This document shows positions 35,621 through 46,821 of a stretch of 64,000 bases of DNA, piece by piece. The DNA is from Diaporthe sp. PMI_573 (Eukaryota > Ascomycota > Sordariomycetes > Diaporthales > Diaporthaceae), in the NCBI GenBank assembly GCA_021399435.1, contig JAJTUP010000013.1, forward strand, positions 372,001 to 436,000, in the 5' to 3' direction. The notes under the pieces are model-generated. The model did not search any database. It had not been told where the DNA came from and saw only the letters and a list, made by a program, of their open reading frames with translations. The number at the start of each line of letters is the position of its first letter. Within the stretch, counting starts at the first letter, position 1. The translations under genes were made by a program, and so were the position numbers.

Positions 35621-36569
35621 ATTTTTATGTTTGTTTGTTTGTGTGTGTTTTCTCTGAGAGCTGGCTCGGTAGTGGCTAATGATGGCTTCAAAGTTCACGG
35701 CTTGGTGGCTACGGAATCGGCGTGCCTGCGTGGGTGTCAAGCAGCTTTGGTGGGTCAATGGTGGTCAAAGGGATGCTTGGCTTGATCGCAAAATAATTAT
35801 GAAATCTGGGATTATTTCCGTCGCGGGATCGTTATATATTTCCAACGGCATGGCATGGTGAAGGAACGGGCGCCTTCAACGTAATGATCTTCGTGTCGCC
35901 ACAGGGACTGTGGATCATTGGCAGGACGGTGACGTACGTCAGCCCACCCGTAAGGCCTGTCAAAACGTCAGTTGCCGAGATCGACCGGGTAAGACCACGA
36001 AAATGACCGATGCTGGCCGCAAGGCAAATAATTTCGTACCTCGCTGTCTTCCTTCCGCGGTCTGCGGTGCAGTAGTTGCCCGCACCAGACAGTGTGATAT
36101 CTGTGGGTGATGCTTCAGCCTCCGTGCTGCGTGGGCGCGCCGTTGGTCGTCTTAACACTGCCCCATATAATCTGGAGTGGCACATCAAGTGTTATCGCAA
36201 ATGAAGTTCAATATGCCTCGGAACATAATTTGCTTTGGGTTGAACAATCTGCTGCAAGACCATTATCGACGTGGGAAAGGCGCATGTGCCCCTCGAAACT
36301 CCATATCAATGCCTTCCAAGGGTGGCCCCGGGTGTCGTCCTGGAGCCCCCAGCTTGCCAGCCCTAACCATACATTTTAGCGTTTGAGTCGTTCGGAGCTG
36401 CAAGAGCCGCCAACTACCTGTACCTCAGTTCTTGGGAGTAGTTCACCGAAACCCGTGACGTGTTGTCAGGCGATTAAGTTTGACCCCTCGCCAACCTATC
36501 GTGGTAAGTACCAGTATATTTAAATATCCGGCTTTTATAATTATAGCAATGAAGATTGTTTTTAAATAA
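35621..36569. other. Intergenic; no gene recognised
   Basis: About 0.95 kb. A 118-codon minus-strand frame (36188-35832) has no recognisable feature. The right end grades into AT-rich repeat sequence. Confidence 0.5.
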
Positions 36570-36990
36570 TATATTTATAAAGATTATAAATACTTGCTTA
36601 AATAAAAAATTTGTAATTTTTGTTATTTTAGTCTTTAAGCTTTAATAAAAAGACGCTAAGGGCTTTTATTATAGTATAATCAGCTATTTTTAAATTAGCT
36701 TAAGGTAGTAAAACTCTTAATTATTAAATTTTGTACCTAATTATATATATATAGTTAATAATTTATATATAATTAGAATTGGGTCGTTATTATGTATATT
36801 GTGTTTTCCTACCTCCTTTTTGGTAGTTATTCCTGCTTTAAAGGGCTGGTTTTGTTATCTAAAAAGTAGGTACCTTAGGTAGGCCCCTTAACAAAAAGCG
36901 GTCTATAGCGGACCGCTATTTCTTAGCGTCTTGCCACTATACCGTTACATCTAACAGAAGTTGTTATATTCCATAGCAGTATATAAGCTC
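36570..36990 (+). repeat. AT-rich dispersed repeat, copy 1
   Basis: Decayed AT-rich DNA homologous to 44780-45180. Shared anchors in order: TAGTCTTTA, AAGGGCTTTTAT/AGGGTTTTTAT, TATATAGTTAATAAT, GTTATTATGTATATT, TTTGGTAGTTATT, GGGCTGGTTTT, TATCTAAAAAGTAGGT, TAGGTAGGCCC. Differences are mostly C/T and G/A, as left by RIP. A palindrome-like GCGGTC...GACCGC lies near 36900-36915. The element class is unknown (no coding capacity seen). Confidence 0.7.
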
Positions 36991-37151
36991 CGTACCGTCA
37001 CAAGCGTAATTTTTAGCGAGCTACCACCCAATTTCGTGCCTGCCATCGTCCAGGCTTCACGAGAAAGGCTTCTTGAATCCCAATCCGTGTTCCAAACCAC
37101 GAGCCAACCACATTACGACAAATGACACCGGGGGCTCATGCGCCAGCCACG

Positions 37152-38313
37152 ATGGTGCTCCCAAAGTCTCTTCCCTTAATTACGAGGTACCATATGCCTT
37201 CGGTCGGACTCGGCACTTTCCAAGCAATTGCGGGGAATGATGCCTGACAGAAGTCATATATAATGCTCGAGCTGTGGGATATCGCCATTTTGACACTGTT
37301 TTTCAATGTGAAACAAAAGGGCACATTGGACAGGCAACTCGAGAAAGTGGCTTTTCAAGGGAAGAAATCTTTATCACCTCAAAACTATATGTAGACCCTT
37401 CGAAGGTCCTTGTCCAAGAAGTATTCGAGATAACCGTACTAGATGGAATACCTGGCACAACCCGGCAGACGTGGAAGAGACCTTGGATCACAGCCTGAAA
37501 TCGCTGAGCACAGATTATAGTACGCCTGGGCCTTAAAAACTTAAAGAACTCGAAGCTAACCTTATTTCTTATTTGATTTACACTTGATTCATTGTGAGTT
37601 ATGCTCGATCTTGTAACTCACAACTGGACAGGCTTCGATATATGTCGCATTGATACAGTCCACCAGTTCCCCACGCCTACCAAATTGACTGTCAGCACAA
37701 CGCTTTACGGAAACCGGACGGTAGCAGTAGGCCAATAATAAATTTCGACTTATCCCGAGACTACCAAGTTAGTTAGGCCGCAGTGTAAGGCCTAGTGCAC
37801 AGCGGCAAAGCTCGCGCGATTGGACTCGCGAACTTCAGCATCACCAAGACAAAACGCATACTGTCGACATGCCGAATCATCCCGCCAGGTACACCAGTTG
37901 AGCTGCACCCGCTTCTTCCGCAGCACAATATCGTTGAAATTTGTCAGAGACATGACATTCCCGTTGTAGCTCATCAGCCCTTGGGTGGCGAGCCAGTTAA
38001 TAATGGCCGTGATGGCAATGATATCGCAGCGTCATCTTTGAACAATGCAATGATCGCTTAGGTCGCTAGTCTGTGCGGGACAGCTCCCGCCCAAGTCTGC
38101 GTATTCTGGGATGTACAACGTGGTATTCCAGTCGTGCCCAAGACAGTGACCCAGGCGCGCATGATCCAAAACAATACTCTTACCAGACTTCCCGAGGAAA
38201 TGTTTGAGCAGGTGAACAAAATGTATCTAGAACCCGGGGAAGTACACTTTATGAATGTTGCAGCTAAGATCGGATTTGACATGTTCGAAAAGACGGCAGA
38301 CGAACCGGTGTGA
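37152..38313 (+). pseudogene. Aldo-keto reductase pseudogene
   Basis: Starts with an ATG and MPSVGLGTFQ, then a frameshift, then VGYRHFDTVF (the catalytic-Asp segment of AKRs) and REEIFITSKLY (Lys segment). It continues NTWHNPADVEETLDHSLKSL up to about 37520. The middle, including the barrel strands with the catalytic His, has decayed between about 37520 and 37790. The C-terminal half follows: GKARAIGLANFSITKTKR, VELHPLLPQHNIVEICQRHD, AHQPLGG, then QRGIPVVPKTVTQARM and a terminal GFDMFEKTADEPV before TGA at 38311. At least two frame changes and one unalignable segment rule out a working enzyme. Confidence 0.85.
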
Positions 38314-38485
38314 GCAGGAAGCAAGACTTGAATGCGATTCTCGAAGAAATGACTACGATTGGCCTCGAGTTACCCAATCGCTTAGGCAGATTCACTCCCC
38401 GGGGATGAAAATAGAATCATGGTGATCCATTCTATTGCCCACGAAAGAAAGATTTTGATTCTTGTTTGATACTATTCCGTCTTTA

Positions 38486-39498
38486 CTACAGAAGCTTCTT
38501 CGCCAGACCCTGGGTGGCTGCAAGAACAACGCCCTCGGTCACCTGCTCCGGCATGCTCATGAAAGGCGAATGAGAGCTGTTCATTGTGTAAGAGACGTAA
38601 CCACTGGGGAACTGAGAGGCCATAGATTGCTGAGTTGCGAGCGGTATGGCTTGGTCCTGCTCGGTGAAGAAGAATCCAACCTCAACACCGCTGTTCCAAG
38701 GCTCGTATTTGTTGTCATCGGAGAAGATACGGGCAGGCTCGGCCTCGAGTGTAGCAACGGCTTCCGCGACAAGGATCTCGTTCGCCACATCCGCGTAAAA
38801 GACCTGGGTTGCATTGCTCGCGGTGATGAAATCGCCCTGTAGTGATATTTCCCTAGTCAGTTCATCTAGTGTTCCTTTTCCAAGAGAGACGAAAGAGAAG
38901 GAGGTACTCACGCTTGCATCTGGGGTCATCCACCACAAGTACTCGCCGCCGAGAGCGTCGAGGAGACTGGTCTGAGCTGGCACCGCGAAAGCAGTCATCT
39001 ATCTTATGTTAATTGCCAGCTACGGAGCATAAAGAACTGCGTTCCGGAGATCTCCAGAGCACAAAACCTAGGAAATCGTAGAGGGATGAGAGTTGTGCTT
39101 ACATAGACCAACATGATAACTCCATTGTCACCAAGTCCAGCGGTGGATCGGTCTTTGTACCCGAATCCCTCCACAGCTGAAGATGCAACCACACCGCCGT
39201 AGCTATGGCACACCATCACGACATCCTTGCCTGCGTCCGTGAGCGTAGCCAGCTCGGCCGCGAGGGCGGCGGCATCCTCCGCGACACCAACGGAGGCATT
39301 GGTATTGCCAACTGAAGGCAGTGCCACGGCCTCCGTGGGGTAGCCAAGAGCCTCGAGCTGAGAGCGTACTGTGTCAAAGGCCCAGGTTCCATGCCATGCG
39401 CCGGGGGTGAAGACAACGGTCGGCAGGATGTCACGCTTAGCGGGTGCTGCGAGGCCAGCCGTTATCATGACGGCGAGGGCGAGGTTGGCGAGATGCAT
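38486..39498 (-). CDS. Secreted alpha/beta-hydrolase
   Basis: Exons 39498-39103, 38998-38912, 38836-38486; 277 aa. The signal peptide MHLANLALAVMITAGLAAP is followed by a dibasic KR (possible Kex2 site). The fold is recognisable: FTPGAWHGTWAFDTV (oxyanion loop), MVCHSYGGVVAS (nucleophile elbow, Ser about 99), FFTEQDQAIPL (acid-residue region) and NSSHSPFMSMPEQV (catalytic His). This is the pattern of the small esterase-like AB-hydrolase 6 group common in fungi. Both introns are phase 0. Substrate unknown. It stands tail-to-tail with the dead aldo-keto reductase. Confidence 0.88.
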
Positions 39499-40914
39499 GT
39501 TGGCTGGACCTGTACGATAGACACAAGAGACTGGTGATGATGAATGGAGCCCTCACACTGGGTAGGATTGACTGGTGAGCGGCGGCTGGGCAGGAGAACG
39601 AGGACAGAGTGCTGTAGGGAACATCCAAGAGAGACAAGGACGTTGCTGGGGATCTGCTTTCCATGATATACTGCTGGTCGTAGGTTCGGCAAAGACCCGA
39701 TTCTGATTTCAAAGGCTCGCATCCGACTGATATCGAGCTATAACTTGGCAGGTCCACTATAGGGTACTTTGATCAATATTCAACGGATGAGGAACTGAAC
39801 CCCGAGGCTGAGCGGGAACCCACCCCTGCCTGGGAGACAGAGGAGCCCACATGCTCAATGCCTCTCCCCGCCGATTCAAGTCAGCGATTCAATGAGGGCT
39901 ATACCGAGACAACTGGATAAGTCTGTCAGCCGAGTCACTTGCAAAGGCGAGAACTAGCCAAGATGTCAAATATAGGGCGAGTCTGGGGGGTTCATAAGCG
40001 AGCGCGGATGATCAACATGAAGGACCCATGCCAGTGTCACAATGGAACGGCAGAACGGCTGGCCCCTGCAGGCTCATGGCAGCGTCGGAACGGGCCCCGC
40101 CACGAGTCAATTCATAGCCGCACATCGGATAATAGGTGTCATGGCTGGATATATGGCCACATATGGCCCCAGGCTAACGAATTCCAGTCATCAATTTCAA
40201 GCTTTTGGGGCTCCCGGGCATTGCATCGGCCAGCTGCCTCAAACCACGTGGGCTTGACCCACCCCGGGCAATAGTGTTTGTCGGTGCGGAACGCTCGTGG
40301 TTCTCTGGCCGCCTCGAAGCGTTTCTGCGGTGGATCTCGGGTCTCGCGACGAGTAGCCGATGCCGAGTACACTGTATGGTAATTGAACGATTGTTTGTAA
40401 CATCGCTTTGACAGATTGCTTGGCTCATTAATTGGCCTCTGTCTCGTTCACACGCAGGTTGTGGGCTGGAAAGCTACGTGATGTGACGAGAATCTCCTTG
40501 GTTGATTCGTCAGGTGGCCCTAGTCCGCCCACTGCATAATCAGAGGTTGCGTAAACAAGGGCTGACAGTGAATGTCATACGCGAAGAATAAGGCGTGAAT
40601 TGTCATGTTAAACAGGGCGTGGTTTGTCATACTAGATGAAAAGGGCGTAATTCGTTCTGGCAAAGCTTATGACAAGGCGCAAGCATCTCTATTCCCATCC
40701 CTGTTCGCATCCCGATTCGCATCTCTATTTGAATCCATTCGGCTTAGGACTTGGTGAGAGGTAGGAATTCTCGTTGTTCAGTCTTTCTGGCGAGTCAGGC
40801 AATCAGATGACGATCAATCTCTTTGATTTCAGCTACGAGCCTACCTCGCACATCTCCTTCGGCAGCCAAGCGTGACCGATTGATAATCAGTGCTCTGTTC
40901 AGCACTGGCTCATA
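39499..40914. other. Intergenic with short imperfect repeats
   Basis: About 1.4 kb before the transposon block. Around 40585-40680 a degenerate motif (AAGGCGTGAATTGTCAT / AGGGCGTGGTTTGTCAT / AGGGCGTAATTCGTTC) recurs three times at about 35-bp spacing, followed by repeated TTCGCATC words. No gene recognised. Confidence 0.5.
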
Positions 40915-41687
40915 AGTCGGCCACTGCACATTCGGCCCACCCCCCCATTCGGCCCACTCCACACCCGCGACCGCGTCAGGTCCACATCTGCACAAAAAAC
41001 GCGTTTTCTCAACAAGTAATTTTTTTCTTCTCTTCAAACTTTACAAGCACGCTCCCTACCCTTCAATAAAGCCGTATACCGAAGATAACGTACAGTCGGC
41101 CCTTAAGGCAATCTCGGCAGGCACCGGCGCACAACAGGCCGCCTCACATTGGGGCATTCCGAGAAGCATACTTTATAATTGTTGCCACGGCGCCCAAAGC
41201 CATTCTAATGCTTCAAATTGGCAAATAAGGTTATTATTAAATCAGGAAACCGAATTAACCCAATTTACACTTAATCAGGCAACTCTGGGGCTACCGTTAA
41301 CCCATTTTAAATTAAGGTCCTTTGCCGGCCGGATAACTACATCTCAGGCACGACTACTACCGCTTAGCCGCAACTGGCTGGCCGCTTTTCTTGTAAGAAA
41401 TCTAGAGATTTAAAGTATTCAAAGCCGTCAGATGTACTTTAGCCGCATTAATGGCGCCAAAACAGAGATAATTAAGCCGTAGTTTAACCTCCTTCGCCTT
41501 CCGGCTATCCTCAAGGTTTAGCTAAAGAATTGCCACAATGCCGACAAAGGAGGCATTGCTAAGGGCGAGGGATCTAACGGCATGGTCATTAGGCCAGAAG
41601 GAAGAAAGCTTGTTTATTAAAAAAGCAATAGAGGGAAGATATAGACCTTATATCTTAAATGCATCTTGGCTACAGGCAAGGCATGCC

Positions 41688-42858
41688 CAGTGATGTTATT
41701 GGATTGGATTGGAGCTGGATCCGAGCCTCGATCCAATCCAGTCCAGACGTGGGGACAGGCAGCCTCCAGGATATCCAGAACCGATCCAGTTCATATTTTT
41801 ACCCTTTTGGGACAATCAATGAGCCGCTGAATAAGCAGACTTGGAGTAGAACTGTTCTTGTCCTTGGGTTATGACACCACCTAACTACGGAGCTCATGTT
41901 CTCTAGCAACTTGCGTCTCCAGTATGTTCTTCTCGCTTCCATCATCTTCGCCGCCTTCCTCTCCCTCACCCAGCCCATCCGCCCCAACTGTACTCCCTGC
42001 CTCACCCTCCATCAAACCGATGGCAGAGTCATCAAATGCCTTCTGCTCCGGGCGACCATACCAAGCTCGTAAGCACTCGCTGGCTTCAATGACGTCCATC
42101 CGGAGCCGTGAGCGATGATTTGGTGTTTCGATTCCAGGTGGTTTAAGGTAGTACAATTGCCCTTGCCGGAAATAGGAAGTCCCTGTTGGCGCTGCTGCTG
42201 TTCGCACAGATAACAGTACCAGAACGTCTTCGTCGGGTCCTGCTTGAGTTGTATGTCTTCACCATACTGCCAGACGACTGATGTCCTTTTCTTGGTGTGC
42301 TTTTGGGACTTTGCCACAACAGAGTAGCGTACATATTGCTTCCCATTCAGCTTGAATTCGTCGGGTTCGATCAGGGTTCCGTCGGGGTCGTTTGGGCGAG
42401 GACTAATATATGTTGGAGCAAGAATAACTCTGTCAGAATCAGGACGGCGACCGCTGGCAGCACCGAAATAGCTGGAGATAGTGGCCATGGTGTAGCTGGT
42501 GAGTGGACTGTTCAGACACGTCTGCCACAGTAGAAGGACTGCTGAAGTCGCGAGCGACGCGTTTGCCTCCGTGCTTTTAATAGCGTAGCAATCTGCACGC
42601 GTTGGATGTTAACCCAATAGCGGAACGATAGTTCGCGCGTCGTGTCGTGGTCTGCGACGGCAGCTGCGACGGGAGACTCCTCATGACCACTCAATTAGGC
42701 TTAGCTCTTGCCTTATCAGGTTAGACCATTGGAGCTCCAGGAGCTGGTTGCCAATCAATCCAATCCAGTCCAAATCTTCGAGAAACCCAAATCCAGTCCA
42801 GCCATTTTCCGACAAATCCAGTCCAATCCAAATTGCCTCCAATCCAATAACATCACTG
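41688..42858 (-). mobile_element. hAT-type element, deletion derivative
   Basis: Terminal inverted repeats CAGTGATGTTATTGGATTGG at the left and its complement at the right, flanked by a perfect 8-bp duplication GGCATGCC (41680-41687 and 42859-42866). Both are diagnostic of hAT elements. The terminal regions are rich in TCCAATCCA-type subterminal repeats. At 1,171 bp it is far shorter than an autonomous hAT and keeps only the N-terminal BED finger part of a transposase. It interrupts the pogo-like relic inside the codons before LVIFKG. Confidence 0.93.
42012..42488 (-). pseudogene. BED zinc-finger fragment of hAT transposase
   Basis: An open frame of 158 codons from MATISSYFGAASGRRPDS to a stop at 42012, all inside the hAT element. 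It includes WQYGEDIQLKQDPTKTFWYC followed by YLCEQ..., and later LNHLESKHQI, i.e. the CxxC...HxxxxH arrangement of a BED finger that binds the transposon ends. The catalytic RNase-H-like and dimerisation domains are absent. It could still produce a small DNA-binding protein, but nothing shows that it does. Confidence 0.7.
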
Positions 42859-42974
42859 GGCATGCCCTCTACTTGTCATCTTTAAAGGAAAACACGTCTA
42901 ACAGCAATAGTTTAAGACCCTTAAAGGGCATAAGGATTAAGAGTTTACGGCAACAAAAAACGGCTGGACTGATA

Positions 42975-43508
42975 TCTGAAGGTTGGTGGATCGAATGGGA
43001 ATCAGGTAGCAGTAGGGTGCACTGAGGTCTTGTTGGGACGCTTGAGAATGGTTTGGACAACTTTGCATTGAATTTGAGTGGGCTTCTGTCAGCCCTCCTC
43101 ACAGTCCCTCCGACATCGTCTCAACCCTGGGCACGCTGTGGTTGGCTCTGGTGCGCAGATAGGGAGGCCGGAAAATTCGGCCCCCAGACCCACTCTCTTC
43201 AGCCATGAATAACTAGCCAACCCTAACCCTGATAGTAACCAAACTAAATACAGATAAACTTCAGAAATCAGGCTATCTAATAAACTAGGTTACATGCTTT
43301 TTGGGTAAGAAATAAGGGGAATGCAGAGGTTCGAAGTTAGGGTCTTACAATAGCCCAAAAAATCGGCTCACGGCCACCAAACTCATCTGCCGGCGCGCAC
43401 GCCACATAGGCACTTAGCCGAAAAAGTGCCAAGTCTAGGGTAACTCCCTACGTGAAGTCTAGGGTAACCCCTTACGTGCAGCGCCCACACAAGCGTTTCC
43501 GTTTAACA
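42975..43508 (-). mobile_element. Solo LTR of 534 bp, copy 1
   Basis: Runs from TCTGAAGGTTGG to CCGTTTAACA on the plus strand (TGTTAAACGG to CCTTCAGA on the minus). It is flanked on both sides by the 5-bp duplication TGATA. Two other full-length copies of exactly 534 bp lie at 45647-46180 and 55775-56308. Excising it with one TGATA restores the interrupted transposase frame of the host pogo-like relic. Inside is a tandem 24-bp duplication (43431-43454 and 43455-43478, unit AAGTCTAGGGTAAC...). This copy differs from the other two at several sites around 43165-43215. Confidence 0.95.
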
Positions 43509-44489
43509 TGATAATGCCGTGGCACTTAAATGGCTTCAAAAGATCTTCATTCCGTAGACTGCCCCTAAGGACTCTTCCAAGTAGCATTTATTAGTCCTTA
43601 ATGGTTATAAAAGCCACTATACCTTTAAATTTATGTAGAAATGCTTCTCAAATAAGATTTATATTGTTTACTTACCGCCACATACATTGCATATACTTTA
43701 ACCTCTTGATGTTGGTGTATTTTTGTTGCTAAAAGCGGCATATAAGTACAAAGCCGATAACCTTAGCTTCTGCTTTAAAGATACCTTTACGGGCAAGCAA
43801 CTTTTTCTATAGTGCTTTCAAAAGGCACAATTATATGCCTTCTTGGAAAGAAATATTACTAGTAGGTGGCGAGGAACTGGTTTATGGCCAGTCAATATGG
43901 CAAAGCCACTAATAAATGCTATTCTTGCCGAGAATGCGGTAAAGGAGGCAAAAGAGGCTAAAATAAAGTCTACCACGAGAAAGAAAAGGGTCAAAATAGT
44001 CACTCCAGTACCCATTACTGTAAAAAAGTTGTTGTTGTCAATGCTAAGGGCATCCCAAAAGCTACAGGTATTGCACGGGGTTTTTAACCAAAGCAATCAC
44101 TCAAACTATACACAACGGCTTTTCTTTAGGAAGATTGAAAAAAGATACAACAAGAAAGATTGGCAATTAAAGATGCTACTCTGTGAGAATAAGATCCTTA
44201 AGGCAAGGTTGGAAGCCGCAGTATCTATAAAGAGAAGGAAGGTTGAAACCAGCCCCAACTCGAGGTTTGTCAACATTTGGGCCATTTGGAGGGCGTAAAT
44301 TGCAGCCGGAGCAATTAAGGCTGAGTTAGCGGACAAAGAAGGGTCTGATAAAGAGGAAACACCAGAAAATTGCATCGTGGTGGCGACGACGGGCGTTGTT
44401 GACGAGGATAAAGTCGAAGGGTAGTTGTGGCGGGTGGGCGATTTGGGTGGGCCGAATGGGGGGGTGGGCCGAATGTGCAGTGGCCGACT

Positions 44490-44779
44490 TATCGCCAAAA
44501 GCTGAGCTTGACGGTGCTGAAAACAATGCTTCGATGGAAGCAGATTGATTACAGGTACAAGCGTTGATCCTAAAGCTATTAGTTTATAATAGTATAAATA
44601 TGTCTTTATAGTATTTTTATAAAAATATCTTAGTTAATTAGGGTAGCTATATATAAAATAAAGTTAAAAAACAATTTATAGCCATAAATTACAATAGGTT
44701 GTCTAAGAGGAAAATAAGGTTTTATCTTAAAAAGGACTGTAAATAGAAGATAAAGTAAATGGGTTTATAAAAGATTAAA
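44490..44779. other. AT-rich flank, no gene
   Basis: AT-rich non-coding DNA between the pogo-like relic and the second AT-rich repeat copy. It may be part of the same repeat. Confidence 0.4.
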
Positions 44780-45180
44780 CATAAGGTAATATTAGACATA
44801 AGGTAGTAGACTACATTAGTCTTATAGTTAATATATTTTAGTCTTTAGTCTTAGATAAAAATATACTAAGGGTTTTTATAGTAAGATAACTAATTATTTT
44901 AAATTAATTTAAGATAATAAGACTCTTTATTATTAAATTATCACTTATTTAGGTATATATAGTTAATAATCTACGTTTAATTATAATAGAGTTATTATTA
45001 TGTATATTATATCTAATCTTCTATTCTTTGGTAGTTATTTCTACTTTAAGGGGCTGGTTTTATTATCTAAAAAGTAGGTGTTTTAGGTAGGCCCATTAAA
45101 AAAGGGCGGTCTGTGGCGAACTACTATTTTATAGGGTTTTACTACTATAATATTATATCTGAGAGTTGTTATTAATAAGA
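44780..45180 (+). repeat. AT-rich dispersed repeat, copy 2
   Basis: Homologous over about 350 bp to 36570-36990 (same anchors in the same order and orientation). More AT-rich than copy 1, consistent with stronger RIP. Confidence 0.7.
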
Positions 45181-45646
45181 TAAATTATTCTTTGTCTTTG
45201 TAGGATACTCATTGCTGTTCCAGCTTACTAGAAGGACTTAAGGAATATAATAGTTTATATAGTACCGTGGGGAATTTCGCGGCCAACTTAAATTGGCACA
45301 TTAAGACTTCCGCCCTCTTGGCTCTTTCGCGCCACAGCGGTGAAGAATGCAAGGCTATACTGGTAGGCCAGTGTTTGGGTGAGATCCTGCGCAGTTTTGA
45401 AAAGCTTACAGACGTCAATTGAAACTTTATTAACCGTTGCGTGCCACCTTTCTGTCAAGGCACGTGCTCCGGACTGAGACTGTGAGAATGTGAGGCTGGC
45501 GAATTGGCGTCAGCTTCCACCTACCCCCACCGCCCCCCTCCAGTCCTTGGGCGGACGAGGTGACGGCAGGATTGTATATACAAGCAGGCAATCCGACATT
45601 TCTATCTTCAGACATTTATGTCATGAGAAGAGCCTGAGGCTGTGGC
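45181..45646. other. Non-coding DNA before the LTR
   Basis: About 470 bp of moderate GC with no recognised gene. Its last five bases, GTGGC, are the outer half of a target duplication whose partner now lies at the far end of the inverted island (55770-55774, as GCCAC). Confidence 0.6.
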
Positions 45647-46180
45647 TGTTAAACGGAAACGCTTGTGTGGGCGCTGCACGTAAGGGGTTACCCTAGACTT
45701 CACGTAGGGAGTTACCCTAGACTTGGCACTTTTTCGGCTAAGTGCCTATGTGGCGTGCGCGCCGGCAGATGAGTTTGGTGGCCGTGAGTCGATTTTTTGG
45801 GCTATTGTAAGACCCTAACTTCGAACCTCTGCATTCCCCTTATTTCTTACCCAAAAAGCATGTAACCTAGTTTATTAGATAGCCTGATTTCTGAAGTTTA
45901 TCTGTATTTAGTTTGGTTACTGTCAGGGTTAGGGTTGGCTGGTTATTTAAAGCCAAAGATAGTGGGTCCGAGGGCCGAATTTTCCGGCCTCCCTATCTGC
46001 GCACCAGATCCAACCGCAGCGTGCCCAGGGTTGAGACGATGTCGGAGGGACTGTGAGGAGGGCTGACAGAAGCCCACTCAAATTCAATGCAAAGTTGTCC
46101 AAACCATTCTCAAGCGTCCCAACAAGACCTCAGTGCACCCTACTGCTACCTGACTCCCATTCGATCCACCAACCTTCAGA
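45647..46180 (+). mobile_element. LTR of 534 bp, copy 2 (left inversion junction)
   Basis: TGTTAAACGG to CCTTCAGA, in opposite orientation to copies 1 and 3. The flanks do not match each other: GTGGC on the left, GAAGC on the right. The same two pentamers, complemented, flank copy 3, but paired the other way round. Confidence 0.95.
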
Positions 46181-46800
46181 GAAGCTTTTGTATTAAGGTT
46201 GCAAGAGGCTATAGAACTTGTCCAAGCTGCCATGGTGTCTGCCCAGGAGAGGCAAGAGCACTATGCAAACTAAGCAAGGGCCTTATCTAAGTAGTTTAAG
46301 AAAGGTGATAAAGTCTAGTTATGTCTTAGGAATATAAGGACACTAAGGCTGTTAAAGAAGCTAGACTGGCTAAATGCTAAATATACGGTGGTGGAAGTAA
46401 TTGGATCCTATAACTATAGATTAGATACGCCGCCTGGGATCTACAATAGGTTTTATGTATTGCTTCTCTGTTGGGTACCTGAGGACCCCCTTCCTTTCTA
46501 GACCTGCGATGACTATTAGCCCCTAGCCTTTGTAAATAAGAATGATCCTGATTAGGCCGAATATAAGGTGGAAGAGATACTAAACCACCGAAAGAGAGGC
46601 CATAGAGTCTAAGTGCTCATTAAGTAGAGAGGCTATGTAAGGCCTACGTGGGAGCCGATATAGAACCTGTTAGATACGGCAGCTCTCAATATATACAAAC
46701 TAGCCTGTAGAGAATTTACATCTGATCAGGGCTAGCAACCAGTTGTCCCCAACCTATATGCTTAATAGCGCCTTGAGGATGGTCCGCCGCGGACCGACAA
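46181..46800 (+). pseudogene. 3' end of Ty3/gypsy pol: integrase C-terminus and chromodomain, RIP-damaged
   Basis: From the LTR junction the plus strand reads EAFVLRLQEAIELVQAAMVS, then AQERQEHYAN, followed by stop-interrupted sequence containing FKKGDKV, LNAKYTVVEVIGSYNYRLD, YKVEEILNHRKRGHRV and RGYVRPTWEP. The last two form a chromodomain, typical of fungal chromoviruses. A purine tract (AAAAGAGGGAGAGGGGGGG) just before the next LTR is the polypurine tract. The frame continues exactly from the integrase part at 56309 once the island is re-inverted. Confidence 0.9.
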
Positions 46801-46821
46801 AAGAGGGAGAGGGGGGGTAGT

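Larger units (their letters stand above)
40915..44489 (+). mobile_element. Decayed pogo/Fot1-like DNA transposon (host of two nested insertions)
   Basis: Terminal inverted repeats of about 42 bp: AGTCGGCCACTGCACATTCG at 40915 and its complement ending at 44489. Each is flanked by TA (40913-14 and 44490-91), the target duplication of Tc1/mariner-pogo elements. The interior reads as a broken transposase on the plus strand: an N-terminal HTH (SAGTGAQQAASHWGIPRSIL near 41110), LTQFTLNQATLGLPLTHFKL, later AKGEGSNGMVI, then ILATGKA and LVIFKG. The C-terminal part (WRGTGLWPVNMAKPLINAIL near 43870) lies beyond the nested insertions. Many TGG, CAG and CAA codons have become stops, typical of RIP. A hAT-type element and a solo LTR sit inside; removing each with one target duplication restores the reading frame. 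Confidence 0.9.

Noticed and set aside
36903..36916. Repeated CGGACCG/CGGTCCG words near several repeats
   Set aside because: Short self-complementary words found in unrelated elements; no consistent position or context.
43215..43235. CCCTAACCCT inside the LTR, resembling telomere repeats
   Set aside because: Only a two-unit match within a defined LTR and repeated in all LTR copies; not a telomeric array.
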